This document shows positions 34,227 to 45,398 of a stretch of DNA of 64,000 nt, in pieces. Position 1 is the first letter of the stretch; every line of letters begins with the position of its first letter. The notes beneath the pieces are model-generated. The model was not told the DNA's origin and searched no databases. It saw only the letters and a list, made by a program, of their open reading frames with translations. The DNA is taken from contig NC_083520.1 of assembly GCF_032362555.1 (NCBI RefSeq), positions 7,440,001-7,504,000 of the forward strand, given 5' to 3'. The translations under genes and the position numbers were made by a program. The stretch comes from Amyelois transitella (lineage: Eukaryota; Arthropoda; Insecta; Lepidoptera; Pyralidae).

Positions 34227-37123
34227 TTGTTACGAGTTGAATTAATGTATAGGTAATTGCTTTGGGGTATTTAGGGTAATTCTTAAAAAGATTTTTTTAA
34301 AGGCAACTTTGATATCGGTCTTTTGATGTTTTTGAGATACTGATGTTTTTGAATATAAGTAATTTTAATTTCTTGAATAATTTTTTGCCATTACATAGAT
34401 ACTTACGTTTACGTAATATGTACTTACGTTTATTTTTAACAATTCTTTCTCTTTTTGTTCTCTTTTATCATAGCCCGATTTTGCAGCTGTTTGTTTCAGT
34501 GAATTTTATAATCTAAATTTGTATCTAAATACAATGACCGCCAATGTCCAAAATCAAGCATGAAATTACACTAGTTGCTATATTTGCGCTAAAATTTGAT
34601 AAAAAAAACCACTTAAATCCATTATATTGTAATCAAGTTCTTTTTTTAGTAATGGTAACTTATGATTTCGAGTCGCTCATATTGATATGATACGGCTAAA
34701 TATGGTAATTATATGAATTATTGTAAAATGCATCTGTAAGATAAGTATAGCTTTCGGACAGCTGTGTAAGTGAAAATACAGTTATGTACTAAAACTACTG
34801 CCTAGGAGTAAAACTTAAATAAAGAGGAACAATATTGTAGCTGGAGAGATGATTCGGCTCGACCGCCAGCAAAGGGAAGATCTTCCGCCACATTGGTGAC
34901 CCCAATGTGATTGGAAGCAACATTTTGAATCCTCTCCAATCGCAATTTCCTATGCTTGGTCTCTATGTCTTATTTTATCAAAATTGGCTTAGTAATTTTA
35001 GTTTATTTGTTGTGAACAAAATATTATTATTAGGTATTAGTTTCAACCAACCCCTCTAGGAAAGAGGTATGATTTTATGTAAAGTAAATTTCGTATTAAC
35101 TATAGCGATGACAGAAGAATATGAAACTTAAAAACTACCATTGTTTCTATAGTAGCTACACTCATTTCATACAGGAACTCTGAGAACATAACACTCCTTG
35201 TTGAAACAGTCGAGTAAATAACAAAGGCCAAATTTAGGAGGCAGGAAAACGTCAATCATTTTTTATATATATCAGAGTACTTATTAATAACGATATCGTG
35301 ATAACTGATTACGAGTCATGATAACATCTGAAGATTAAGTATTGTTGGAAACTGTACTCATCCTGATTCGCTATAAGTATACGATATAAACAATAAATTA
35401 TGTGTAATATGTTCGAATGTGCGTATATAAAAATATTTTATTAGAGTTATTCTGCAGTCGGCATGTTCGTTAAATTTGGTTGGCGGCCGGAGAACTCTAA
35501 AAAATAGAACTAGATAAGAATAAAGCATGAAGGAAAAAAATCAGCTCGATTATAGCTATCCAAGGAAACCGTCGTAATAAAAAGAAAAATTGTTTCTCTA
35601 CGAATGTAAGTCTGTTTGTTTGTTCCCTCTTCAAGCGTTATCAGTAGGACGTAGGGTATCTTTCATCCCGATAAAAAAGCTTTTGTTCCCGTGGCATTTG
35701 CGAAATACCTATATTCTTTTGTAGGTGACGTCAAATTCGTGCAGGTGAAGCTGCAGGTAAAAGTTACTAAGAAATACTAAAATGTTTCCAAAAACACTTA
35801 TTGAGACAAAGAGATTCTGCTAGTATTAAGGATATAGTAACTTAAGTTACCAACGTGTATTACAACAAATTTTTATTTTGGCAATCCCAGCGCTCAAAAA
35901 TCTGGATTGTTCCTGACTAGGAGGTATAAAACCAGGTAGGAGGTATAGTCATCAAAGAATCAACATCTTAACTATAGTCCCGCCTTTATTGCGTTGCAAT
36001 AAGGTTTAATATACTCTCGTTTAGATTCGGATTATACAGCTACTTCCTCAAGGAAAAACAAAGCCATTGTCTAGCGTTTAATGTTTTTATCCTATACACT
36101 TTTTGCTACTTTATTGTTGAGAAGTGTTATTGTACTTGATAGTTGTTTGTCACTTTGAAAAATGTTCCCGTAATCTTAATGATACTTGATACTTTTTTGC
36201 ATGACCACAAAAATCTGCTGTTGTTAGCAAAATGAGAGAGAATTGAAATATTTTCTCTTTCTTTTAAGAACAGGAAATAATTATTTTACCTGCTCAGCAA
36301 AGCTACATCTTCTTTTAACACAAAAAAACATTAAGTATTTCATAAAAAAATACTTTCAAACTTATTAATTTCGCATAGTTCTACATAACGACATGGCATA
36401 GTGTTCGTCCTCAAAATTTAAATACTTACTTGAATTGCAGACAAAAGCTGGCCTCCCATAGGGCTTTCAGTAAGTCTTACATGGGTGTTACTTGAATATG
36501 TAAATCTATTATATTCACATACACATTCATATCACAAAAAATACTTCAATAAACTCAGGTAGGTATATCGAAAGTCCATATGCATTTGACCAAGAAATTT
36601 TATCAGTTGCTGTTATCAGTTTGCTGTGTATGACAATGTCATGGTATCTGGAGAATTCCAAAATGGACACTCAAATGCATTTGGGAGTACGATTATGCGT
36701 TAGTTGCTTTGTAACGAACGAAGGTGTATCTATTTCATATAAAACATGCTGACACAAAGTGGAATAAACCATAATCCTATAGAAAAAGTACACATTCTTT
36801 ATATATTATTCTTTATTTAATTATTTTTTATTCCCTTTAAAATTCTCGTATTTTTTATTCAAACTTAGGTATGCTAGCACATTATTTATGAAACAAAATA
36901 TGAAACTTTTTTAAAATTAATTGAAAAATGGCTAAGTTAAACTTATTTTAAAATTGGAAAAATAATAATGCCCTATAGTGAATAAATTGGAAAGTAGGTA
37001 CTCCACATGGACGTCTTAAAGCTTGTGCTGCGTCACGATCACGATCCAATAGCTGGATAACAAGGAGCACGATTGAAATGGAGAAAGTCCAAACTTTCTG
37101 ATGACAGATGAATGTAGCGATGT
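34227..37123. other. AT-rich stretch with two repeat remnants
   Basis: Around 34750-34930, TAAACTTAAATAAAGAGG is followed by a GC-rich part ending CTTCCGCCACATTGGTGACC. TTGGTGACCCC resembles the LTR-end plus primer-binding-site junction of some insect LTR retrotransposons, so a decayed LTR is possible. Positions 35595-35765 carry a family D copy (GTCTGTTTGTTTGTTCCCTC, TTTCATCCCGATAAAAAAGC). Nothing else is supported. Confidence 0.35.
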
Positions 37124-37540
37124 ATGTTTATGAAAATGTGTGTGATGTTATTTCTTTTGAATTTATGTTTAGGAGAAATTATAATACCAGTATTAATTCA
37201 TTCCCTGGTTAGCCTGGGAAGCTTTATTAAAATGATTCCAATTTTGCCTGATTTAAAATTACCTATAAGTGTCATCATTGTACCCAATAAAATATTGGCG
37301 TATGACTGGCGCAATAAAAAATCGTCTTGTCACCTCTCCTTAAATAATGTCATTATAGTATTAATTTGTTTTGTTCACCATAACCTAAAAAATGATGGCC
37401 TGATATGTGTCAATAAGAGCACAAAACGACTCCCGTTTATCCTTCACAACTTTAAGGTTAAGGTTCGACTGACAAAGAATGCCTTGTGGCATAAAGTCCA
37501 CTTATTGTACATTTTACGTGCATATAGTTTTAATGAATAA
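37124..37540 (+). CDS. Open reading frame of unknown status, 138 aa
   Basis: This is the longest frame in the window outside the two LINEs. It starts at ATG 37124 and has a hydrophobic N-terminus (residues 5-18) like a signal or anchor segment, then further hydrophobic stretches and a basic C-terminus. I see no family motif, no splice context and no promoter. AT-rich hydrophobic codons arise easily by chance in this DNA. I list it for completeness and think it is more likely spurious than real. Confidence 0.12.
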   Translation: MFMKMCVMLFLLNLCLGEIIIPVLIHSLVSLGSFIKMIPILPDLKLPISVIIVPNKILAYDWRNKKSSCHLSLNNVIIVLICFVHHNLKNDGLICVNKSTKRLPFILHNFKVKVRLTKNALWHKVHLLYILRAYSFNE

Positions 37541-37554
37541 ATAATCTTTAGCCG

Positions 37555-37625
37555 AGGAGTCTGACCCGTATCATGGTCACACGTTCAGTTGCCTGAATGT
37601 TCCCGGGCGATGTTTAATGTTCACC
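37555..37625 (-). repeat. Interspersed repeat, family B fragment
   Basis: ATCATGGTCACACGTTCAGT and TGCCTGAATGTTCCCG are the reverse complement of the family B core (compare 15553-15714). Confidence 0.35.
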
Positions 37626-37854
37626 ATATACCTGGATCATACCTGCTTTATAAATTCTTCTTTATCACTAAGTAGACTGTACCAGAGAGAGAAAGGACCG
37701 AACACATACTAGACCATTTTAATATACCATGAAAGTATGAATGCATTCTTATGCATTCGTTTCACCGTCACGAATGATGCAAATGTGAAATGAAAGAATG
37801 ATCAATTTCTCTATTTTCACTTATACAACATAGTTTATTATTTATTTATCGCAG

Positions 37855-38060
37855 GGTGGTTGGAGGAACACTCCTTATTTTTCCCATGGATGTCGTAAAT
37901 AACGGGGACTAAGGGAGAGGTTAATGAATTTGAGATTTGTTGTAGACGATGGGCAACAAATCTCAAATTGAGCAAGCTAGTCATTGAGCTGTATGGCTTA
38001 ATGATGGAATTGAGATTTAAATAGTGACAGGCGCTAGCCAATCGCCTACAAAAAGAATCG
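37855..38060. repeat. S1 repeat rearranged into an inverted pair
   Basis: The left part (GGAACACTC, TTCCCATGGATGTCGTAAAT) is S1 in plus orientation. The right part (GCTTAATGATGGAATTGAG, AAATAGTGACAGGCGCTAGC) is S1 in minus orientation. Between them a perfect 16-bp stem (37927-37942 with 37954-37969) separated by 11 bases joins the two orientations. Confidence 0.55.
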
Positions 38061-39429
38061 CAAGTTTGAATTTACTTTGATTGGAATAATATCATGGCAT
38101 TTGTTACGTTGTATTTTCGGGTCCCTGCATCCTTCGGTTGACCGTTACTTTATCTTTAACAACATATAGGATACTAACAATTTTTTCTTTGCCTCCTAAC
38201 AGGCCTAATATTCATCAAAGGCTAACTGATCATCAAAACTACCATCTTCATAAACAGCACCTAATATTACTCACATAAAAGATCAGATATGATTATAAAA
38301 CCACTCAGCTCTTCATAGCCCGGAAAACAGATCAAGGTCGTCACGCACCTGCGCGTGCGCCTCCCCGTGAGCCTGTGGTCAGCGGTCAATGGGGCGCTGG
38401 GGATAGTGTGTCAGCCACAGCTCTGAATATAAATAATTTATATAAACTGCACGAGGCCGTCTCGTGGATGTAACGAGGATTAAACTGGAGAATTCCATAC
38501 AAATATAATTGTAACGGACCGATGTCTGTATTTGAAAAATATTGGCAATAAATACGTTCAACCTATATACATTTTTATTTCCTCCCTCTGTAATGGGCCA
38601 AACAGGAGGTCAGCTTTTATGTGTTGAGATTGTCAGTGAACATTTACGGTGAACAAAGTCGAGGGCAACAAAATTTACTGCAAAATATTTTTCTTATGGC
38701 TAGAACAAATACTCTTCTTTGGCCGGTTTTCTTCAGCTTTGATCTCCCCTGGCAATGCCAGCCATCTTTCCATTTCAATCTTCTTTTATCCCCGTAAACA
38801 AATATTCGGTCTGGCCCATCTCCGCATCAAATTTCGTAAAGATCTCTTCTGAGGTTTAAGCCCAATATGTAATTACGTAAATTCGCACATAATCTACATC
38901 ATCATGTACTCTTACATCTACATCTTTCTACTTGCCATGATCTTTGCATTCTTAGTTCTTTTGCTTTATCCAGATGCATAATGTTTGCATTTATAAAGAT
39001 TATTAGCTTTTTTATGCGGATTTGTATACTCACTGCCGTAATTTAACGCCAAGTTTACCAAACTTAAAGTAAGCATCCATGACGTGCAAAATGACGGTAG
39101 ACAACATCGATTTAATCGATTTATCGCTCGTTTCAGCTTCAAAGAATCGATTTGCGTACGTGAGAGGTTGCGCACGCGCCGAAGGTAAACAAATCGGAGA
39201 AGGAAAGTGTCGGTTTGTTTGTGGTCTCAATTTGTTTACTGTACAATGTAATCGTTGTTGAAACCGCATATATACTTTTTCTTAAATAGCTATTATTAGT
39301 TACGTAAACTTTATTGACATAAATATTGCAACGTGATTTGATTTTTTACAGGAAAAAGGAAATATTTACAACACAACACACTAACTCGAAATTATTGGGA
39401 AGTCAGACTTTCTGTTTATTTATGCCTGT
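38061..39429. other. AT-rich stretch with GC-richer patches and one LINE fragment
   Basis: Positions about 38335-38410 (CACGCACCTGCGCGTGCGCC) and 39090-39200 (GAGAGGTTGCGCACGCGCCG) are GC-richer but lack a convincing frame. Positions 38921-38984 (CATCTTTCTACTTGCCATGA) are a decayed 3'-end fragment of the RTE-type LINE on the minus strand. Confidence 0.35.
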
Positions 39430-39690
39430 TCTTAAGTCAAGCCTTTATACGGAGGAACCGTGTAACCTCCACGACCTTGCAGAGGGTCCAAACTAATATT
39501 CGTTCAAGCAGTAACACAAACAATTGGCTGAAATATGCATGTCACCTCACGATGTTTTTCCACACCCTAAAAGCATCGGTTAGCAATTAACTCAGCAAAG
39601 AATCATTGGCAAATAGCCGTGATAGATGTAGGCCTCCATAAGCATCACACTTTGTTAATTTACCTTGACCGTTCGACCACCGAAGTCATC
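39430..39690 (-). repeat. Interspersed repeat, family C (diverged copy)
   Basis: CACCTCACGATGTTTTTCC, AAGCATCGGTTAGCAATTAA and AAAGAATCATTGGCAAATAG follow the order seen at 3390-3612. Confidence 0.45.
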
Positions 39691-40980
39691 ATAAATTTAA
39701 TATAACAAACATGCAACATAAACGCGTGAGATACGCAACAGAGCGGCGCCACTTTTTTGCCTACCCCGTTGCGTGTGCATTCCACAATTTTATCTTTCTC
39801 CTTCGCAAACATTTACCTACATCTAAATACCCTAAAACCACTCGATATTATTGATGGCGCCATCATACTTAAACTTATGTCCAAAGTATACTTGTTCTTT
39901 TATCAGGTCACTTATCTAAATGTGTATACAGCTTTAAATTTTTTGTGGATATTGCTCTATAAATCAAACTTTGTGCAGTAATATTGAAAACAAAATGATC
40001 CTCGAAGTAAGTTCGAGACTTGTGTTACGTGATACAAATTAAACGATTCTATATTTTATAATTAATATTTGTTAAGGTAAACATCCAAGACCCAGGCGAA
40101 TCAGAAACAATTCTTTTCCCTATATAAATAAATAAACATGCCCTAGTCGGGATTCGAACCCAGTCGGTTGTATTTGGTTGCCATAAAATGGTTGCGAAGG
40201 TCGAGACAATTTTTATTTTTTCAAGTGCTGCTTTATACTCATACACTAATATCATTGCACGTAAAATTGCATGATGATTTAGATACCTATTCCTACATAA
40301 TCTAGTATCGATTTCCTTACAATAGAAATGTTTACGTGCGTCTGTAGTAAATTCTATAGGTCTACCTACTATATAAAAAAAATATGGCTGTTGATGCCGT
40401 GGTAAAGAGGTTGAAAATAGCCATTAAGGTTTTTTATGTTGAGAACCAGGACTGTGATGTCAATAGAAATACTACTGACGAATACAAAACGTGTATCGAA
40501 ATTTAATAAGTTAGTTGTTTTGTTTCATTGTCAGTTCTCATGACTATAAGAGTATATCTATGATAACGCTTTTGATTTGACATTATCTAAGTAGTTCCTA
40601 GTAATAAAATAAATGGATAAAGCACTATGACGAACTTTGCGAACAATTACATACATATAAATATTTTTATTAACGAATATATTCCTACCATAATTCAAAT
40701 TACCAACAGACAACATATTATTATAATTGGTATAGATATACAAGATGATTATTTTACTACTAATGACATCTAGCGTGCAGTGACATTAATTTTAACAGCG
40801 CCATCTATCGTCGAATAGTAAAAGAAAAAAAATCAAATAAAAACAAACCTACACACAAGTTAGTTACCTAAATTATTTTTATCCCTTTATTTTATTTAAA
40901 AAAGGAGTTTCGTGGAATTGTCATTTTAATGTATTTTTTTTATTGTTATATAAATATGTATAAAAAGTACGAAGAAACAA
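39691..40980. other. AT-rich stretch, no gene seen
   Basis: No coding or RNA signature. Around 40770-40815 the phrase AGCGCCATCTATCGTCGAAT is a commonly repeated lepidopteran motif. Confidence 0.35.
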
Positions 40981-41077
40981 AAAAAAAAACTAAAAGAAAC
41001 CTAGGTAGATTAAGATCTACCTAGGTTTCTTTTAGTTTTTTTTTGAAGGTATCCACAGTAAGCTGTGGATACCTTCA
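40981..41077. repeat. Two adjacent perfect hairpins sharing a TAAG loop
   Basis: The first hairpin has 30-bp arms (40981-41010 and 41015-41044) around loop TAAG (41011-41014). The second has 15-bp arms (41044-41058 and 41063-41077) around loop TAAG (41059-41062). No arm mismatch is visible. They lie about 160 bases upstream of tRNA-Ser. Perfect arms of different sequence with the same loop suggest recent creation by template switching, not selection on a transcript. A transcript role cannot be excluded. Confidence 0.9.
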
Positions 41078-41239
41078 TACACAGATTAATTATAATTGGT
41101 AATACCGCGCCGTAATTTTTCATTTATCATTTAAAAACAAGAAAAAAGCAGAAACAAAAATATATAGAAAATTGGTCATCACTAGTTCACTTTCATATGT
41201 AAATATAATGTGATAGGTAATTTGAACCAGAGACTATGA

Positions 41240-41321
41240 GCTGCGGTGTCCGAGTGGTTAAGGAGATGGACTTGAAATCCATTGGGTTCTACCCGCACAG
41301 GTTCGAATCCTGTCCGCAGCG
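41240..41321 (+). tRNA. tRNA-Ser(UGA)
   Basis: It decodes UCA serine codons in cytoplasmic translation. The 7-bp acceptor stem (GCTGCGG with CCGCAGC) closes perfectly and is followed by discriminator G at 41321. The anticodon loop is CTTGAAA on a 5-bp stem (ATGGA/TCCAT), giving anticodon TGA. A long class II variable arm (GGG/CCC stem) is present as serine tRNAs require. Box A (GTGTCCGAGTGGTTAAGG) and box B (GGTTCGAATCC, 41300-41310) are canonical. There is no intron. A T5 run follows five bases downstream. The structure is fully intact, so I expect a working gene. Confidence 0.97.
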
Positions 41322-41325
41322 ATTA

Positions 41326-41330
41326 TTTTT
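41326..41330 (+). terminator. Pol III terminator of tRNA-Ser
   Basis: A run of five T begins four bases after the tRNA 3' end. RNA polymerase III terminates at four or more T (established knowledge). Confidence 0.7.
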
Positions 41331-42004
41331 GGTAAAAAAATTATAATCACTTTATTTATAATTTTAATTATTACTAGATATTTATTTTTTTATCTATTTT
41401 ATTCGTTTAGCAAAGGGTTATGTTCGAAACTTTAATGAGTTTTCTCTGGCCTTACTGTTCTTGTGCTATTTGATACAAAATAGAGGCTTTATTAAAAGAC
41501 ACAAATTGAAAATATAAATATCTCAATTCTCAATGCTTTTTATGTGCGCTGCCTTTTTAATTCTGGATTTTCCTTTATATTTGAGTTGACTGGGAGAATT
41601 GGGATAAGTCCGCCATTGTACATATATACTTCTAAATCCAATAATATAATAATTTGTAATATTATTTTTAACAACATTTTAAAATATAAAATTCATAAAA
41701 AAAAAATAACACATTTTAAATTTTTGTAGAAGGGTGTCTAACGACTGTAAGAACTTATTAAATTCTGAATTACATAACAACATTTGAAAAATTTTGATCA
41801 TCATTGTTGTAAGCATTTCACGCCCAATTTTATTGGATTTCTTTTATTATATTTTAAGGTTAGTTTGTTTTTTCAATGTTTTAGTAAAATACGATTTTTT
41901 TATTTAACCTTAACAGTACAGTACGTACTTACTACGTTTACTTCATTTGTATTTAAATTTCTTTTTTGGTGTCGTTTAAGCTTTTAAAAAAACAATTTAT
42001 ATGG

Positions 42005-42012
42005 AAAAAAAA
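42005..42012 (-). terminator. Pol III terminator of tRNA-Tyr
   Basis: Eight A on the plus strand (T8 on the transcribed sense) begin five bases beyond the tRNA 3' end. This is a strong Pol III stop. Confidence 0.85.
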
Positions 42013-42017
42013 GACCT

Positions 42018-42108
42018 TCCTTCGAGCCGGATTTGAACCAGCGACCTATGGATGTCCATGAATAATTTCCTCTACAGTCCACCGCTCTACCAACTGAGCT
42101 ATCGAAGG
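42018..42108 (-). tRNA. tRNA-Tyr(GUA) with an 18-base intron
   Basis: It decodes tyrosine codons. Exon 1 is 42108-42072 (37 bases) and exon 2 is 42053-42018 (36 bases). The intron AGGAAATTATTCATGGAC (42071-42054) sits one base 3' of the anticodon, the canonical position for splicing by the tRNA endonuclease. The acceptor stem CCTTCGA/TCGAAGG closes perfectly with discriminator A. The anticodon loop is CTGTAGA with GTA. Box B is GGTTCAAATCC (complement at 42029-42039). Eukaryotic tRNA-Tyr genes regularly carry an intron here. About 700 bases separate it from the convergent tRNA-Ser gene. The gene appears intact. Confidence 0.97.
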
Positions 42109-42360
42109 TTGAAGTCTGATTGTGAATTACATATATACATATTTGTTTACCGTATTTAATAATGAATAATGTCTTTTTCTTAATTTTTAATTATTATTTT
42201 ATTTCATATCTTTTTTATATCAGGTTAAATTATGATTTATGATAAGGTTTTATTTTATGTTAATTAGTTATTAATTTAATAATAAAACTCCTTAGAAATT
42301 GATACCTAAACATTTTTTATTTTCATTTGGCATAACCTATTTTCATGAAAATATATTAAT

Positions 42361-42752
42361 ATATACATATAGTCACGTCTATATACCCTACGGGGTAGAC
42401 AGAGCTAACAGTCTTGAAAAGACTGATACGCCACGTTTAGTCGTGATAGAATTTAGATTCCAAATAGTGACAGGTTGCTAGGCCATCACCTAAAAGAAGA
42501 ATCCCAAGTTACTAAGCCTATCCCTTAGTCGCCTTTTACGACATCCATAGAATCATCCATTAAAAAGATGTAGAGGTCTTATTCTTTTATTTTATACTGG
42601 TGTAAGTGTGTTAAGAGTTATGAATGTGGATGAAGCGAAGGAAGTATGCAGAGATCGTGGCAAGTGGAAAGAGGTAGTCTCTGCCTACCCCTCCGGGAAA
42701 GAGGCGTGTTTTTATGTATGTATGTATACTGGTGTCGGGAACCACACTACTC
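42361..42752 (-). mobile_element. S1 SINE-like repeat, near full length, split by a LINE fragment
   Basis: S1 runs from ATATAGTCACGTCTATATAC through CAGTCTTGAAAAGACTG, CAAATAGTGACAGGTTGCTA and GTCGCCTTTTACGACATCCA to TACTGGTG. It resumes after the insertion with CGGGAACCACAC. The break at 42604-42724 is a 5'-truncated RTE-type LINE end. Confidence 0.75.
42593..42735 (+). mobile_element. 5'-truncated RTE-type LINE tail nested in S1, with 11-bp target duplication
   Basis: The inserted segment (42604-42724) carries the LINE 3' end (GTTATGAATGTGGATGAAGC, GGGAAAGAGGCGTG) and a TATGTATGTATG tail. TATACTGGTGT flanks it exactly on both sides (42593-42603 and 42725-42735). The insertion therefore postdates the S1 copy it interrupts. 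Confidence 0.85.
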
Positions 42753-44149
42753 TTTATTAAACGTACTGTGTCAAATAAATAATATATTTAAGATAATCTT
42801 TCTTTTCGCTCGTGGGAATTTATTGAAAAAATGTAGGTAGGTACCTAACTACCCTAAAGGATAAATCTACTTGAAGTCTACAGCATGAAGTGTCACAGCA
42901 TGTTTGGACAATGATACTGAGTAACTCAGTAGGTTTCCTGATAAAAAGTGGATAATGTAGTCTAGGTAAGTAAGTAATATGTAAGACAGTGATGTATTAA
43001 GTACATTTGTTTAAAGAAATTCAAACAAGAGTTTAACACTTGCCAAAAATGTACCTAGCCAATGAATGAGTCAAAAACACCTTCACCATAGAAAATGTAT
43101 TTCAGGGCCACTGACTGACCTAATTTTAATTCTAAACTTAATCAAATTTAATTCCTTAATTTCATTACTTATATAAAAGTTTTAACAATCCGAGGCGGGA
43201 GTTTGATCAGAATTTTTCTGGCCGTAATTTATATGAGGTCAGTTTTGAAAAAAATAATGCTTGTTCTCAGTTCAAAAATTTTGCTGCTCATTTTCAAACA
43301 GGCTCGTGGATAACTTTATAGCTTACTAGATTTTGCCTGACGCTTGCCTCGTGAATAGTATCCTTTACTTTTTAGATTTAAAAATAAAAATAATTAATTT
43401 TTTCCTACCAACTCCGTAATTTGCAAATTGAATTTGGCTTTCAAAATAACTCGACTGAGTGGCTAAAGGCTAGGTACATCTACGGGAGCTATATCTAGGG
43501 TTGCAGATTTATTCCCGAGTGCGGTTCAAGAGCGATGACCGAGTATGCAAACAATCTACAAATAGGCTTTCTATCTTTTGTTTGTTGACGGATGAACTTA
43601 TTTATTTAATCTTTGTTACTTTAATGTGTAAATCTTTCACTATTTTAGTTTTTATGTGACCTAGGATACGAGTTAATGTGTCCCAAGTGCAATAATTTGG
43701 GACGATCACAGAATCAGTCCTAGTTGCATCCTCAACTCTTACCTAAAGGAAGGCCTTGGTCCGCCTATGCCCACGATCCTTAGGTACATAAGTCAAGATT
43801 GTAGAAGAAGAGAAGAGACCCAGCCATTTCTGCAATTTTCACAGGGGAATCTAACTCATATTGTCTTATAGGTACATATCCGGTTTATTACTCAATGTGC
43901 AAGGTTCCTCACGAGGTTCCCTTTAGGGTAACACTTAACAATTTAAAGTAATGAGCAATAACTCAGAAAGGCATTGTAGGTACATGACGGCAGAAGGAAT
44001 TTAAACTCTCTTATGAAAACACGCCGAAAATACATAACCTAAGGCAAGACAAGCCATTTTTCGATATACTAACAACGATTTACGATAGCACCCATAAGTC
44101 CATTATTGTCATCTCACTCTTAAGTTACCTAAGTAAATGATAGATTATT
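42753..44149. other. AT-rich stretch, no gene seen
   Basis: There is no supportable gene. Positions about 43900-43985 ('CCTCACGAGGTTCCC', 'AATAACTCAGAAAGGCATTG') may be a decayed family C copy. Confidence 0.3.
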
Positions 44150-44610
44150 GGCGGTTTACGCGTAATCCAACGCCGAGCCTGGTTAATCGCCGACAACCCT
44201 TTCCACCCGAGTTGGCGCTCATCACAGCACATTGACGTCATCAGAGCACAGCCTCTGGTATTGTCAAACATATATTTAATTACTATCGTGTGCAGTGCGG
44301 CACACGCGATCTTTCATAAAACAATCTTACCCGACCATAACCCTGCAAAGGAACCTCTAACTTAAAACACAGGTAGACGAAACATTTTTGAACAGGGAAC
44401 GCATTTAGTTAAGGCGTTATTGGATGCGGGCATCAGGGCGAGTTTCGGCCGATCCTGCTTTGAAGTACGCTTGCGCGAAAACCACTTACGAAGCACTCAG
44501 TCAGCGTAAGGCGGCGCGCCGGGTTGCGCGCTCGCCCGCTCCGGCCTTGAGCCTTGCACCGTCGAAACCCCTTATCATCACTAAAACGATCCCCAGAAAC
44601 GTATGAAAAC
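44150..44610. other. CpG-richer island without a recognised gene
   Basis: The composition stands out: GGCGGTTTACGCGTAATCCA at the left, and GGCGGCGCGCCGGGTTGCGC with GCTCGCCCGCTCCGG at the right. Both strands are open for about 60 codons near 44424-44627, as high GC alone would cause, and neither product has a motif I know. It may be an unspliced exon, a promoter-like region or a transposon scrap. Confidence 0.35.
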
Positions 44611-45235
44611 CTCTTCTGTGGTCGCAAAATGTCAATTGAGTCTATACGTGTGTGAACTACCTGCCGTAGTGTCTTCCTTTAGTATACAGACTATGAGTGC
44701 AGTTGTTTTGATGAGGTGAGTCAGGTCGCAGTTTAAGGTCGGGATCTGCCCTTGGAGTGACGAGTCCACATGAGTACAGATTTACGTGTGGAGTTACATG
44801 CAAATTACAGGTCGCGTGACAGACCATAAGTCATTCAGAATATGGTTGTTTCACGATTTTCAGTCATTATATCGGTACATTACGAAGGATTTTCCTATTC
44901 AGAAAAACCTTTGATAATGAGAGTTCATGGAGAGATTAATATTACGAATTCTATGAATGTAAGCGGAATGTTGCTTTAATTAAAAGCCGATTCGAGTAAC
45001 AAAGGCAGTATTTTCGTACACAAAGGGCGCAATTACCGGGCGTTTTATATAAGAAGGAGATATCTACATTTGGCTTATGTCTGGGATGTTTTACATAACC
45101 ACTTCATTTTCTAGCTAGCATTGTTTCATTGCTGGCAAAACATAGAAATTGGAATAAGTATCTAACTCTGTCTTTTACAGTTAGATTTCTAAGGCGGGCT
45201 AATTTTTGAATGCAATGCCATTAAACAATACATTC

Positions 45236-45398
45236 ATACAACTCACGTCTTTTTCCATTACAGGGTAGACAGAGTCAACAGTCTGAAAAAGACCGAAAGT
45301 AGATCACGTTCAGTTGGCTGGCTTAGTGATGGAATTGAATCTAGGATTTTGACACAGGTTGCTAACCCAACGCCCAAAAGAATCCCAAGTTTATTAGC
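45236..45398 (-). repeat. S1 SINE-like repeat, partial
   Basis: CATACAACTCACGTC, CAGGGTAGACAGAGTCAACA, a weakened stem, CTTAGTGATGGAATTGAA and AAGAATCCCAAGTTTATTAG. Confidence 0.6.

Noticed and set aside
34841..34960. Start of an intact LTR retrotransposon
   Set aside because: No gag or pol frame follows and no second LTR is seen; kept only as a possible remnant.
44424..44627. Paired open frames on both strands in the CpG-richer island
   Set aside because: High GC removes stop codons on both strands; no motif, start context or splice signal supports either.
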